Origin: Acidaminobacter sp. JC074
GTDB taxonomy: Bacteria; Bacillota; Clostridia; Peptostreptococcales; Acidaminobacteraceae
NCBI RefSeq assembly: GCF_022496765.1
Contig: NZ_VANV01000004.1
Span: 1-64,000 of the forward strand
Direction: 5' to 3'
Length of the DNA stretch: 64,000 bases
Shown: positions 15,192-23,326 of the stretch, in pieces
How the letters are laid out: each line of letters starts with the position of its first letter
Position numbering within the stretch: the first letter of the stretch is position 1
The notes under the pieces: model-generated
Told to the model about the DNA's origin: nothing
The model's database searches: none
What the model saw: only the letters and a program-made list of their open reading frames with translations
Translations under genes and position numbers: made by a program

Positions 15192-16277
15192 ATGACCAAT
15201 ATTATTGATTATATAAAGTGGCGTGGTGATTTATCATTTGACCTTTCACCTTTGAATGAAGTAGACAATTTGATTTTTTCAAAACTGGTTTATTTAGACA
15301 TAGATGATATCGTAGCTGAAGGGGAAATGACCATAGGCCAAATTGCTGATTTATATCACGAAAGCAAAGGCATAAAAAAACTAGGTGCCTTATTAAATGA
15401 GAATTTCGTAAAGCTTTTGATGATAGCAGGACAGAGCAATCGTTTTAAAAACGTAAGTGTAAGCCGTCTTGTTGAGTATACCTGTGAAGAAACAACCATA
15501 CAGTTTGCCGCCATGACATTTAAAATAAGTGATCATATCAGCTATATCGCTTTTAGGGGGACAGACGATACACTTGTTGGATGGAAAGAAGACTTTATGA
15601 TGAGCTTTTTAGAAACTGTGCCTGCCCAGATAGAAAGTTTGAAGTATATAGATATGGTCATAAAGAACAACCCATCAAGCAAGTTTTATGTGGGTGGTCA
15701 TTCTAAGGGCGGTAATCTGGCTGTTTATGCTTCCGTTCATACAGACTATAAGGATCAAATTCTTGGCATTTTTAACAATGATGGTCCGGGCTTTAAAGAG
15801 TCGATGACTCAATCTGAAAAGTATCATATGGTGGCTGACAGATTTCATACCCTGGTTCCAAAATCATCTGTTGTCGGCATGCTTTTAGAACATGAGGAAT
15901 CCTATGAAGTGGTAGAGTGTAGATATAAACGTTCTGGACTGTTACAGCATGATGGTTTTACCTGGCATGTCGTTGGCACTTCTTTTATTCATATGCCTGA
16001 TGTAGATGGTGAAAGCAAGCTTATGAGTAAAACCATCAAAGGTGTCTTAAACTCTATGACCATTGAACAAAGAGAACAGTTTACAAACGCCTTCTTTGAT
16101 GTGCTTTCTACAAACAATCAGAAAAATTTATTAGATATTCAAGGTGGTCACTTCAAGAGTTTATTTGCCATGACCAAGGCTTATTCCGGTTTGGATGATG
16201 AAACAAAAAAACTCTTAAGAGACGTCTTCAATATGATGTTTGGTGAGGGATTTAAGAATATGTGGACTAGAGAATAA
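15192..16277 (+). CDS. DUF2974 (Mbeg1-like) alpha/beta hydrolase
   Basis: Protein of 361 residues. The lipase-type nucleophile elbow GGHSKGGN is near residue 168, preceded by SYIAFRGTDDTLVGWKED, the common signature of DUF2974 proteins of Firmicutes. A downstream Asp (NNDGPGF) and a C-terminal His would complete a triad. The family is predicted to be intracellular esterase or lipase-like; no substrate is established. No signal peptide. The gene stands alone, with TATAAT at about 15160 and GGAGG before the ATG. Confidence 0.85.
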   Translation: MTNIIDYIKWRGDLSFDLSPLNEVDNLIFSKLVYLDIDDIVAEGEMTIGQIADLYHESKGIKKLGALLNENFVKLLMIAGQSNRFKNVSVSRLVEYTCEETTIQFAAMTFKISDHISYIAFRGTDDTLVGWKEDFMMSFLETVPAQIESLKYIDMVIKNNPSSKFYVGGHSKGGNLAVYASVHTDYKDQILGIFNNDGPGFKESMTQSEKYHMVADRFHTLVPKSSVVGMLLEHEESYEVVECRYKRSGLLQHDGFTWHVVGTSFIHMPDVDGESKLMSKTIKGVLNSMTIEQREQFTNAFFDVLSTNNQKNLLDIQGGHFKSLFAMTKAYSGLDDETKKLLRDVFNMMFGEGFKNMWTRE

Positions 16278-16376
16278 CTTTCAATTTTATACATGTTATA
16301 AGCAACTATCTTCATTTTTTTTTCTTCTATAATTGTTAAGCTATAGACAGCTAAAAGATAAGAAAGGAATTTGATT

Positions 16377-16964
16377 ATGAAGATTATGGTTGTAACAGCG
16401 CATCCAAACTACGCTGAATCAAGAGTGAACAGAAGATGGATTGAAGAACTAGAAAAAGAGGGAAGCATTACAGTTAATAACTTAAACGTCAAGTATCCAG
16501 ATGAAGTTATTGATAAAGAAGCAGAACAGGAACTTCTTCTTTCACATGACAGAATTGTATTTCAATACCCTTGGTATTGGTACAACATGCCACCTCTACT
16601 AAGAAAGTGGCAAGACACTGTATTAGAATATGGTTTTGCCTTTGGTCCAGGTGGTACCAAGCTTTCCGGTAAAGATTATGTAGTAGCAACTTCTATCGGT
16701 GGACCGGAAGTGTCTTACCAGGCAGGTGGTTACAATACTTTTACAGTAAGTGAGTTTTTAAAACCTATGCAGCAAACAGCAAACCTAGCAGGTATGAACT
16801 TTTTACCAGCATTTAAAATTCATTCAGCAGTTGTTATATCTGATGAGGATTTAGAAAAATCTGCTGAGGATTATGTAAAGCACATCACAGATCCTGAACT
16901 TGATCCTCAAGTAGAGTTGAAAAGAATTCTAAAGGAGATGCAAGAAACTGGTAACGAATTATAG
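16377..16964 (+). CDS. Flavodoxin-fold NAD(P)H oxidoreductase
   Basis: Protein of 195 residues of the NQO1/KefF/YwrO type (Flavodoxin_2). The FMN or FAD loop is VVTAHPNYAESRVNR at the N-terminus; FQYPWYWYNMPPLLRKWQD and YGFAFGPGG are family signatures. These enzymes reduce quinones or electrophiles by two electrons using NAD(P)H, and some regulate K+ efflux systems. The start 16377 is preceded by AAGGAA; an alternative TTG two codons earlier is less likely. A strong terminator follows, so it is a single-gene unit. Confidence 0.88.
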   Translation: MKIMVVTAHPNYAESRVNRRWIEELEKEGSITVNNLNVKYPDEVIDKEAEQELLLSHDRIVFQYPWYWYNMPPLLRKWQDTVLEYGFAFGPGGTKLSGKDYVVATSIGGPEVSYQAGGYNTFTVSEFLKPMQQTANLAGMNFLPAFKIHSAVVISDEDLEKSAEDYVKHITDPELDPQVELKRILKEMQETGNEL

Positions 16965-16968
16965 AGTA

Positions 16969-16998
16969 ATCTCTGACGTTTTGTCAGAGATTTTTTTT
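16969..16998 (+). terminator. Terminator after the flavodoxin-fold reductase
   Basis: Stem ATCTCTGAC (16969-16977), loop GTTTT, stem GTCAGAGAT (16983-16991), then a run of T. Confidence 0.92.
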
Positions 16999-17004
16999 GA
17001 TGTG

Positions 17005-17039
17005 AAAATGTGATGTAGAATATACTCGTGTCACATTTT
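17005..17039 (+). promoter_or_regulatory. Inverted repeat in the promoter of the FAD oxidoreductase
   Basis: AAAATGTGA (17005-17013) and TCACATTTT (17031-17039) are perfect 9-bp arms around a 17-base centre holding TATACT (17021-17026). The spacing is too wide for a standard Crp/Fnr site. It may be an operator for an unknown regulator. Confidence 0.4.
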
Positions 17040-17119
17040 GACGGTAAAGAGGTATTCTAAAGCCATTTTATTTACATTTATGAGTCCGTATACTTGATGT
17101 AAGAAAACAAGGAGGGCTT

Positions 17120-18853
17120 ATGAAAACTCAAAGTTATAAGTATGATGTTGTTGTTGTTGGCGGTGGTATGTCTGGTGTATGTGCTGCTATCTCTGCTGCT
17201 AGACAGGGTGCAAAGACAGCACTTATACAAAATCGTTCAGTACTCGGTGGTAATGCCAGTTCTGAAGTTAGAATGCATATTGGTGGGGCAGATTTTCATT
17301 CGTCTAGGACCAATTCGAGAGAAACAGGTATTATAGAGGAAATACTACTGGATAATAAAAAAGTGAATCCACAAAAATCTTATTCGGAATTTGACAGAGT
17401 CTTATGGGAAAAAACAAGATTCCAAGATAATTTGGAACTTCACTTAAATACAAATATACATGAAGTACTGACAGAGAATGGTTCAGTAAAGCAAGTTATA
17501 GGTATCCAAAACACGACAGAAAAAATCATGACTTTCGAAGGTGATATTTTTATTGATACCACAGGTGATGCGACTGTAGCCTCTTTAGCTGGGGCTGAAA
17601 TCATGTATGGTCGTGATGATAAGGCAAGCTTCAATGAAGAACATGCACCAGATTTAGCAGATGATATAACCATGGGATTGACACTGATGTTTACAACAAA
17701 AGATCTTGGTAAACCAGCACCCTTTGAAAAGCCGGATTGGGCTTATGAGTTTACAGAAGAGGAATTGAAAGGGCGCGGCCACAGTGCCTATGGTAGTAAC
17801 TACTGGTGGATTGAACTGGGTGGTGATAAACTTCATACAATCTTTGACGGTGAGACCATTCGAGATGAACTCCTTAAGTGTGTATATGGCGTATGGGACC
17901 ATATAAAAAATAAGGGTGACCATGGTGCAGAAAATTATGCCTTGGACTGGGTGGGTTTTTTGCCAGGTAAGCGTGAATCTAGAAGAGTTGTTGGTGATTA
18001 TATTCTTACAGAAAATGATCTAAAGGAAACGACCCACTTTGAAGATCTTGTTGCCTATGGTGGCTGGCCTATGGACATGCATGCTGTTGGCGGTATATTT
18101 TCTAAACATGAACCGACTGAGTTTATTGATGTACCAGAAATTTATGGTATACCTTATAGATCTTTGATCTCGAAAGTGCACAAGAATCTTTTAATAGGTG
18201 GACGTGCCATTAGTGTCAGCAGAATGGCTTTTGGCTCAACAAGACTTATGGCAACATGTGCTGTAGTTGGACAAGCAGCAGGTACTGCAGCAGGTATGAG
18301 TAAAATGAAAAATATTTCAATTAGAGATTTGGATGTTCGTGATTTACAAGAGACATTGATGTTAGATGATGCCTTTCTTCCAAAAATGAAATTAGATTTA
18401 AGAGATAATTTGATACGATCAGCTCAGTTAAATGCTTCTAAGATGGAAAATCTAGAAAATATCAGAGATGGTGTTTTAAGGGATGCCTTTGATGAAAATC
18501 ATGGATGGCAAGACAAGCTTTCTGATGCCTTTATTGAAGCCAAATGGGATGGGCCTAAGTTTATGAAAGAAATCTATTTATACATGGATACCAACTTATC
18601 TAGGCAGATAATGATTACCCATTTTAGAAATGGTAGTGAAGATCAATTAGAAGGTTTGTCACATGAAATTATCAAATCTTATGACTTGGATTTTTACTGT
18701 AAAGGTGAACTTATAAAATCAATTAAGATAAATAATAACCATTATAGAATGAACAAACATGAGTTAAGTATTGATGCTGATAAAGTTGTTTTTAGGCCGC
18801 GTGAAACATACGGTTCTGATGTTGCAAAAATATTTGAAATAGTAATAAGATAA
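17120..18853 (+). CDS. FAD-dependent oxidoreductase (FAD_oxidored family)
   Basis: Protein of 577 residues. The N-terminal dinucleotide-binding motif VVVGGGMSGVCAA is at about residues 11-23, followed by GGNASSEVR, a signature of the family that includes glycoside-linked and xanthan-lyase-associated FAD proteins. A second FAD contact GRAISVSRMAFGSTRLMATCAVVGQAAGTAA lies near 360-390, here described rather than assigned. The last 120 residues form a separate beta-rich domain. Such proteins oxidise or dehydrate small molecules, but the substrate is unknown. GGAGG precedes the ATG. It stands alone between terminators. Confidence 0.82.
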   Translation: MKTQSYKYDVVVVGGGMSGVCAAISAARQGAKTALIQNRSVLGGNASSEVRMHIGGADFHSSRTNSRETGIIEEILLDNKKVNPQKSYSEFDRVLWEKTRFQDNLELHLNTNIHEVLTENGSVKQVIGIQNTTEKIMTFEGDIFIDTTGDATVASLAGAEIMYGRDDKASFNEEHAPDLADDITMGLTLMFTTKDLGKPAPFEKPDWAYEFTEEELKGRGHSAYGSNYWWIELGGDKLHTIFDGETIRDELLKCVYGVWDHIKNKGDHGAENYALDWVGFLPGKRESRRVVGDYILTENDLKETTHFEDLVAYGGWPMDMHAVGGIFSKHEPTEFIDVPEIYGIPYRSLISKVHKNLLIGGRAISVSRMAFGSTRLMATCAVVGQAAGTAAGMSKMKNISIRDLDVRDLQETLMLDDAFLPKMKLDLRDNLIRSAQLNASKMENLENIRDGVLRDAFDENHGWQDKLSDAFIEAKWDGPKFMKEIYLYMDTNLSRQIMITHFRNGSEDQLEGLSHEIIKSYDLDFYCKGELIKSIKINNNHYRMNKHELSIDADKVVFRPRETYGSDVAKIFEIVIR

Positions 18854-18857
18854 GAGA

Positions 18858-18881
18858 AACTTCACTTCGGTGAAGTTTTTT
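18858..18881 (+). terminator. Terminator after the FAD oxidoreductase
   Basis: Stem AACTTCAC (18858-18865), stable loop TTCG, stem GTGAAGTT (18870-18877), then T. Confidence 0.9.
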
Positions 18882-18886
18882 CAATT

Positions 18887-18942
18887 ATCTACATTTACTA
18901 GCCAAGAATGTTCATGTCTCGTTTCTAAAAGATTGATATGAT
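18887..18942 (+). promoter_or_regulatory. AraC-type activator site and promoter, operon A of the SnoaL regulon
   Basis: Half-sites ATCTACA (18887-18893) and ATGTTCA (18908-18914) are 21 bases apart start to start, with CAAGA just before the second. A -10-like TATGAT (18937-18942) lies 22 bases after the second half-site and there is no good -35. The same half-sites, spacing and distance to the -10 occur at 21871-21926, before the operon next to the AraC gene. Confidence 0.65.
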
Positions 18943-18970
18943 GAATGTAACAAAAGACGAGGAGGAAAAC

Positions 18971-19393
18971 ATGAGTATTAAAGATATTAATAAAAGGTTG
19001 GTAAGAGAGTTTTTTATGAACTTAGAAGAAGGCAGTGCTGAAGGTGTTGCTAATCTGTTTGCAGAAGATGGCCTTCATATCAATCCCTATGCATCTGGTT
19101 TATTTCCAGAAGGTGTAAAAGGCAGAGATGCTATCAAGAAGTATTGGGAAGGTCCAATAGAAAACTTTGATGGCATGACATTTCCAATTGATGAAATTTA
19201 TGCAATGGAAGATGAGAAAATTGTCTTTGTAAAGTTTACAGGAAACATCAACTTAAAAGATGGCGGTGTTTATTCAAATGATTACTATTCAACATTTAAG
19301 TTTGACGACAATCACGAAATTATCGAGTATGTAGAAATATTTAATCCAATTGTGGCTGCTAGAGGCTTCGGATTAATTGATCAGATTAAGTAG
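18971..19393 (+). CDS. SnoaL/NTF2-like protein, operon A
   Basis: Protein of 140 residues with the cone-shaped SnoaL/NTF2 fold pattern: N-terminal helix (RLVREFFMNLEEGSAEGVANLF), then ADGxHINPY-like strand, FDGMTFPIDEIYAMEDEK and a C-terminal strand ending EYVEIFNP. Members range from polyketide cyclases and ketosteroid isomerases to binding proteins; catalytic residues cannot be assigned. Start chosen at 18971, where GAGGAGG precedes the ATG; an upstream ATG at 18938 lacks one. First gene of an operon with a flavin-reductase/SnoaL fusion and a SnoaL lipoprotein. Confidence 0.82.
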   Translation: MSIKDINKRLVREFFMNLEEGSAEGVANLFAEDGLHINPYASGLFPEGVKGRDAIKKYWEGPIENFDGMTFPIDEIYAMEDEKIVFVKFTGNINLKDGGVYSNDYYSTFKFDDNHEIIEYVEIFNPIVAARGFGLIDQIK

Positions 19394-19399
19394 GTGGCT

Positions 19400-20323
19400 A
19401 TGAAAAGAGTTAAATTAGGTAATCAATCTATGTTGTATCCTTATCCAGTGACGATAGTGACAACAGTCATTGAAGGTAAAAAGAACTTTATGCAGGTTGG
19501 TTTTTCAGGCATAGTCAATGCCAATCCCGGTATGGTGTCACTTGGTATTTCAAAGACACACTTTACAACAAATGGTCTAGAGGAAGGCAATGTGATCGGC
19601 TTATCACTAGCAGACGAAAGCATGCTAATAAAGGCAGATTATGTCGGTTTAAGATCCGGTCATAAAGTTGACAAAAGTGATGTTTTTAAAACATTTACTG
19701 GAGATTATGGTGCAGAGTTAATTGAAGAGGCACCTATCAACTTAGAACTTGAAATAATCAAAGTCTTAGATCTTGGTGGTGTAGACAATATAATCATTTC
19801 TGAGATAAAAGAAGTCCACGCCAAAGAAACCGTGATGACTGGCAAGTTTCCTGATATTGAAAAAATCAACCCACTGGTCTTTTCAATGTATGAAAACAAG
19901 TATTTTAGAATTGGAGACCAAGTAGGTAGTGGCTGGAGAGATGGCCTTAAATATGAGCATCTTAAATCATTTGTCTTAGAGATTTTCAAAGGTTTTGATG
20001 TATTGGCTGATATAGATACTTACTTAAAGCATGTAAGCGATTCGTCAAAATTTGATTTTGCAGGCCAAGTGTTTGAAGGTATAGAAGGATTTAAAACTTG
20101 GTATCAAGGTGTGAATAAACAGCTTCTTAAGGAAGGCATACAACATCATGTGACCAATTTTGATGTGAAAAAATTAGGTGAACTGTATCAAGTAGATTTT
20201 GATGTGCGTTTTATAGCATCAACAAAAAATGGTCAGAAAATTGATGATTTGATTCATGAAAGATGGTTAGTCAGAGATGACGAGACCTTTATTATAGAGG
20301 ATTATAAAACAGAATTAGTTTAG
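19400..20323 (+). CDS. Flavin-reductase-like domain fused to a SnoaL/NTF2-like domain
   Basis: Protein of 307 residues. Residues 1 to about 185 resemble flavin-reductase-like FMN-binding proteins (YPYPVTIVTTVIEGKKNFM, FSGIVNANPGMVSLGISKTH, a pattern for an FMN-binding split barrel). From about 195 a SnoaL/NTF2-like domain follows (KGFDVLADIDTYLKHVSD to IIEDYKTEL). I do not know this fusion as a described family. Start: ATG 19400 with AGG at 19392-19394, directly after the previous stop; a GTG at 19394 is an alternative. A role in supplying reduced flavin or in flavin-dependent chemistry on the ligand of the SnoaL proteins is inferred. Confidence 0.78.
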   Translation: MKRVKLGNQSMLYPYPVTIVTTVIEGKKNFMQVGFSGIVNANPGMVSLGISKTHFTTNGLEEGNVIGLSLADESMLIKADYVGLRSGHKVDKSDVFKTFTGDYGAELIEEAPINLELEIIKVLDLGGVDNIIISEIKEVHAKETVMTGKFPDIEKINPLVFSMYENKYFRIGDQVGSGWRDGLKYEHLKSFVLEIFKGFDVLADIDTYLKHVSDSSKFDFAGQVFEGIEGFKTWYQGVNKQLLKEGIQHHVTNFDVKKLGELYQVDFDVRFIASTKNGQKIDDLIHERWLVRDDETFIIEDYKTELV

Positions 20324-20332
20324 GAGAAAAAG

Positions 20333-20899
20333 ATGAAAAAGTTTATTTTAGGATTAGTGGTTGTAAGTATGCTTATGTTTGTGGGATGTGGATCAAATGA
20401 AGATTTTGTTGAAAAGTCAGATTTAAATGCTGTATTAAGTCAGAATGAAGCTTTATCTCAAAGAATTACGCTTCTTGAAGATACAAATGCTGTAGAAAAA
20501 GTAGTGAATAACTTATTTATTCAAACAGATAATATGGATTGGGATGCACTAGTAAATGATGTTTTTACTGAAACTGTTTACTTTGACATGACATCAGTTG
20601 GCGGTTCAGCAGGTGATGTGACGTCACAATCAATTGTAGAAGGTTGGGAACAAGGTTTCTCTAGTATAGAATCTGTTCATCACCAATCAGGTAATTTGCA
20701 AATTGAAGTAGATGGTGATAGAGCGACTGTATTCCAATATGGTACAGCCACTCAATACCAAACAACAGAGTCGGGCAATAATACACGTACATTTATCGGA
20801 ACCTACCAAGTAGGCTTAATTAAGGCTGATGATATGTGGAAAGTTGATGCTTTCTCTTTCAACCTTAAGATAATGGACGGTAATACCTCTTTTGAATAA
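20333..20899 (+). CDS. Lipoprotein with SnoaL/NTF2-like domain
   Basis: Protein of 188 residues. Signal peptide with a lipobox-like MFVGC (Cys near residue 19; Phe at -3 is unusual), a short coiled-coil linker (about 25-55), then an NTF2-like domain. This domain is clearly related to the cytoplasmic protein at 21961: both share LFIxTDxxDW, HHQxGN, YGTATxY, GTY and DGNT in the same order. So the locus encodes a membrane-anchored external copy and an internal copy of one fold. GGAG precedes the ATG. It ends directly against the convergent AraC gene. Confidence 0.8.
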   Translation: MKKFILGLVVVSMLMFVGCGSNEDFVEKSDLNAVLSQNEALSQRITLLEDTNAVEKVVNNLFIQTDNMDWDALVNDVFTETVYFDMTSVGGSAGDVTSQSIVEGWEQGFSSIESVHHQSGNLQIEVDGDRATVFQYGTATQYQTTESGNNTRTFIGTYQVGLIKADDMWKVDAFSFNLKIMDGNTSFE

Positions 20900-21796
20900 T
20901 CAATAGTCTTCTCTAAATGACTTTGGAGAAAGTCCGACAACCTTTTTAAAGGTTCTAGAAAAATGACTGCTGTCGCTGAACCCCAATTCAAATGCGATGG
21001 TGGTTATTTTATTTTCAGGATTTCTTAACATGTCTTTAGCTCTATCAATTCTTCTATTTAAGATGTACTGATAAGGTGTTATGCCCTTGTATTTTTTGAA
21101 CTCATTTAAGAAATGAAACTTACTGACATTCAAGACATTAGCAAGGTCTTCTATGGCTATAGGCAGTGAGATGTTTTCTTCAATATACTCATCAATTTGA
21201 TCCATTTCACTAGGTCCAATAATAGAAGATCTAGAAACCTTGTCTATTAGATCGTAATAATTGGAGTAATGCCTAATAAAGTAATTAGAGAAAAGCTTGA
21301 TGGCATGGTCTATAAACCATTTGCCATTTTGACCTCTCGACTCCATTTCTATAAATAAGAGATGGATTAAGTTTTCAAGTGTTTTATCCTGGATACTGTA
21401 GTTGTTAAGAAACTCAAGCTTTTCCGGTAAATGTCCATCGAAGTTATCAAGCATGACTTTTTCAGAGATATTAAGTATCAAGAAGTTACACGGCACGTCG
21501 ATGTTATGGGTAAAAGGTGTATTAGGAGGATTGATCCAAATATCACCTGGTTCAGTTGAAATGTTGATTTGTTCGCCATCTTTAAGAGCTCGCCAAGAAT
21601 AGGTGTTTTCCATTTCAATGGCAAAATAAAAGTTTGGTGTAACAACATCCTTTGGATAAAAGTGAGGTGATGTGCCTCTTTCTAATAGGATGCCTTCCCA
21701 GTTCAAATCTTTACTGGATAAGGAAATGTCTAAAGGATTACCACAGTCTGACTTTATACCTGTGACCTTGTGATAAAAGGGGATTGATGTTTTCAT
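20900..21796 (-). CDS. AraC-family transcriptional regulator
   Basis: Protein of 298 residues. The C-terminal 100 residues hold the two HTH motifs of the AraC family (PIAIEDLANVLNVSKFHFLNEFKKYKG and KITTIAFELGFSDSSHFSRTFKK regions). The N-terminal part has the cupin-like sensor pattern (GDIWINPPNTPFTHNI). Start 21796 has GGAGG upstream; the longer frame to 21889 overlaps the operator region. It lies between two operons and is transcribed away from operon B. Paired sites with identical geometry stand before both operons, so it is the likely activator of both. The ligand is unknown. Confidence 0.9.
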   Translation of the reverse strand: MKTSIPFYHKVTGIKSDCGNPLDISLSSKDLNWEGILLERGTSPHFYPKDVVTPNFYFAIEMENTYSWRALKDGEQINISTEPGDIWINPPNTPFTHNIDVPCNFLILNISEKVMLDNFDGHLPEKLEFLNNYSIQDKTLENLIHLLFIEMESRGQNGKWFIDHAIKLFSNYFIRHYSNYYDLIDKVSRSSIIGPSEMDQIDEYIEENISLPIAIEDLANVLNVSKFHFLNEFKKYKGITPYQYILNRRIDRAKDMLRNPENKITTIAFELGFSDSSHFSRTFKKVVGLSPKSFREDY

Positions 21797-21864
21797 ATGA
21801 CCTCCGTTCTTATAAGTATTATATCCATCTAGTAGGCTTTTAACAATAAAGCGAGACATTCTTA

Positions 21865-21926
21865 ACAAGAATCTACAACACCAGGACAAGAATCTTCAAT
21901 TTATTACATATAAATAAGAGTAGAAT
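21865..21926 (+). promoter_or_regulatory. AraC-type activator site and promoter, operon B of the SnoaL regulon
   Basis: Direct repeats ACAAGAATCTACAA (21865-21878) and ACAAGAATCTTCAA (21886-21899) are 21 bases apart, two helical turns, as usual for AraC proteins. The second abuts the missing -35 position and TAGAAT (21921-21926) follows its ATCTTCA core by 22 bases. This matches the class of promoters that need an AraC activator. Confidence 0.7.
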
Positions 21927-21960
21927 TAAGGCATAAGATAGATAAATGAAAGGAGACATT

Positions 21961-22401
21961 ATGAAGTTTGAGAGTCAGGTAAAGAGGTTATTTATTGCAA
22001 CAGATTCTTGCGATTGGGAAACTGTTAAAGAGGTATTTTGTGACAAAGTAGAACTTGATTATTCATCCCTGAGTGGTCAGCCTGCTGCAGAGTTAAAGGC
22101 AAGTGATATCATTGACTCATGGAAGGGTTTATTACCAGGATTTACACATACACATCACCAGATTGGTAACATCTTATCTGTTGAAAAAGACGGTTTGGCG
22201 TCAGTATTTTGTTATGGAACAGCGACACACTACTTAGAAAATGAAGCAGGCAACATCTGGACTGTTGTTGGCACATATGATTTAGATTTAGTAGAAGAAA
22301 AAGGTACTTGGAGAATTTCTAAAATGAAGTTTAACTTCAAGTATCAAGATGGCAATACAAATTTACCGCAAGCGGCGATGGAAGCTTTAAAGGAGGCATA
22401 A
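21961..22401 (+). CDS. SnoaL/NTF2-like protein, operon B
   Basis: Protein of 146 residues with a SnoaL_4-type fold: RLFIATDSCDWETVKEVF at the N-terminus, THTHHQIGNI in the middle with possible catalytic His residues, FCYGTATHY, and TYDLDLVEEKGTWRISKMKF near the end. It is a soluble relative of the SnoaL lipoprotein at 20333. Start 21961 follows AAAGGAGA; an ATG at 21946 overlaps the ribosome site. One base separates its stop from the hydrolase gene, so the two are co-translated. Function unknown. Confidence 0.83.
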   Translation: MKFESQVKRLFIATDSCDWETVKEVFCDKVELDYSSLSGQPAAELKASDIIDSWKGLLPGFTHTHHQIGNILSVEKDGLASVFCYGTATHYLENEAGNIWTVVGTYDLDLVEEKGTWRISKMKFNFKYQDGNTNLPQAAMEALKEA

Positions 22402-22402
22402 T

Positions 22403-23302
22403 ATGATTAAAAAAGTATCGTTTGATTCAAAGGGAAAAAATTTAGTAGGTAACTTATATTTACCAGAAGACTATGATGCATCAAGAACATACACAGGTGT
22501 TGTAGTGACCGGTTCATGGACTACCGTAAAAGAGCAAATGGCAGGCGGTTATGCAAAGAGATTTGCTGATAATGGTTTTATCGCTTTGGCTTATGACCCA
22601 AGAGGTTATGGTGAAAGTGAAGGAGACATCATGTACTTTGAAAGTCCTGATATGAAGATTGAAGACGTAAAAAGTGCTGTAACTTTTATATCGTCACTTT
22701 CAGAAGTAAATGAAGTTGTAGCATTTGGTGTTTGTGCAGGTGCAGGTTATACATTAGTTGCTGCATCACAGGACGATAGAATCAAGAAGGTTGCAACTGC
22801 AGCATCTTGGATTCACGATGAAGAAGCCGTAAGACTTTTCTACGGTGGTGAGGAAGGTGTTCAGGATAAAATCTCTAAAGCTAGAAAGGCTAAAGAAAAA
22901 TACTCTGAAACTGGAAAGATTGACTACATTGAAACAATTTCTACAACAAATGAAGGTGCTGCTATGTATGGTCCATACGACTACTACTTAAATCCTGAAA
23001 GAGGTGGTATCAAAGAGTGGTCAAACGATAAGTTTGCAGTAATGACTTGGGAAGATTGGTTAACATTTAACCCAAGAAAATCAGCTAAATCATTAACAGC
23101 ACCAACACTTATGATTCACTCAGATGGTTGTGTATTACCTGATTATACTAAGATTTACTTTGATGAGATTCAAACAGAAGATAAGAAGCTTATCTGGTTA
23201 GATACAGAACTTTTACCAGCTCCAATGCACCAATTCAATTTCTACGATCAAGAAGAAGAAATGAGCTTGGTTATGACGCAAGCAATTAAATGGTTTAAAT
23301 AA
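22403..23302 (+). CDS. Alpha/beta hydrolase with Cys nucleophile (dienelactone-hydrolase-like)
   Basis: Protein of 299 residues with the alpha/beta hydrolase fold (VVVTGSWTTVKEQMAGGYA, YDPRGYGESEG). The nucleophile elbow is GVCAGAG with Cys111 instead of the usual Ser, as in dienelactone hydrolases. A likely acid is in IHSDGCVLP and the His in APMHQFNFY. No signal peptide. GGAGG lies in the end of the upstream gene. Together with SnoaL proteins and a flavin-reductase fusion this suggests breakdown or detoxification of a lactone, ester or cyclic compound; the substrate is unknown. A terminator follows. Confidence 0.85.
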   Translation: MIKKVSFDSKGKNLVGNLYLPEDYDASRTYTGVVVTGSWTTVKEQMAGGYAKRFADNGFIALAYDPRGYGESEGDIMYFESPDMKIEDVKSAVTFISSLSEVNEVVAFGVCAGAGYTLVAASQDDRIKKVATAASWIHDEEAVRLFYGGEEGVQDKISKARKAKEKYSETGKIDYIETISTTNEGAAMYGPYDYYLNPERGGIKEWSNDKFAVMTWEDWLTFNPRKSAKSLTAPTLMIHSDGCVLPDYTKIYFDEIQTEDKKLIWLDTELLPAPMHQFNFYDQEEEMSLVMTQAIKWFK

Positions 23303-23326
23303 GCAGAGCTCAGGCTCTGCTTTTTA
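23302..23326. terminator. Terminator between convergent genes
   Basis: Stem AGCAGAGC (23302-23309), loop TCAG, stem GCTCTGCT (23314-23321), then T. It overlaps the stop of the minus-strand membrane protein gene. Confidence 0.85.

Noticed and set aside
17005..17039. Crp/Fnr binding site
   Set aside because: TGTGA and TCACA are present but 17 bases apart instead of 6.
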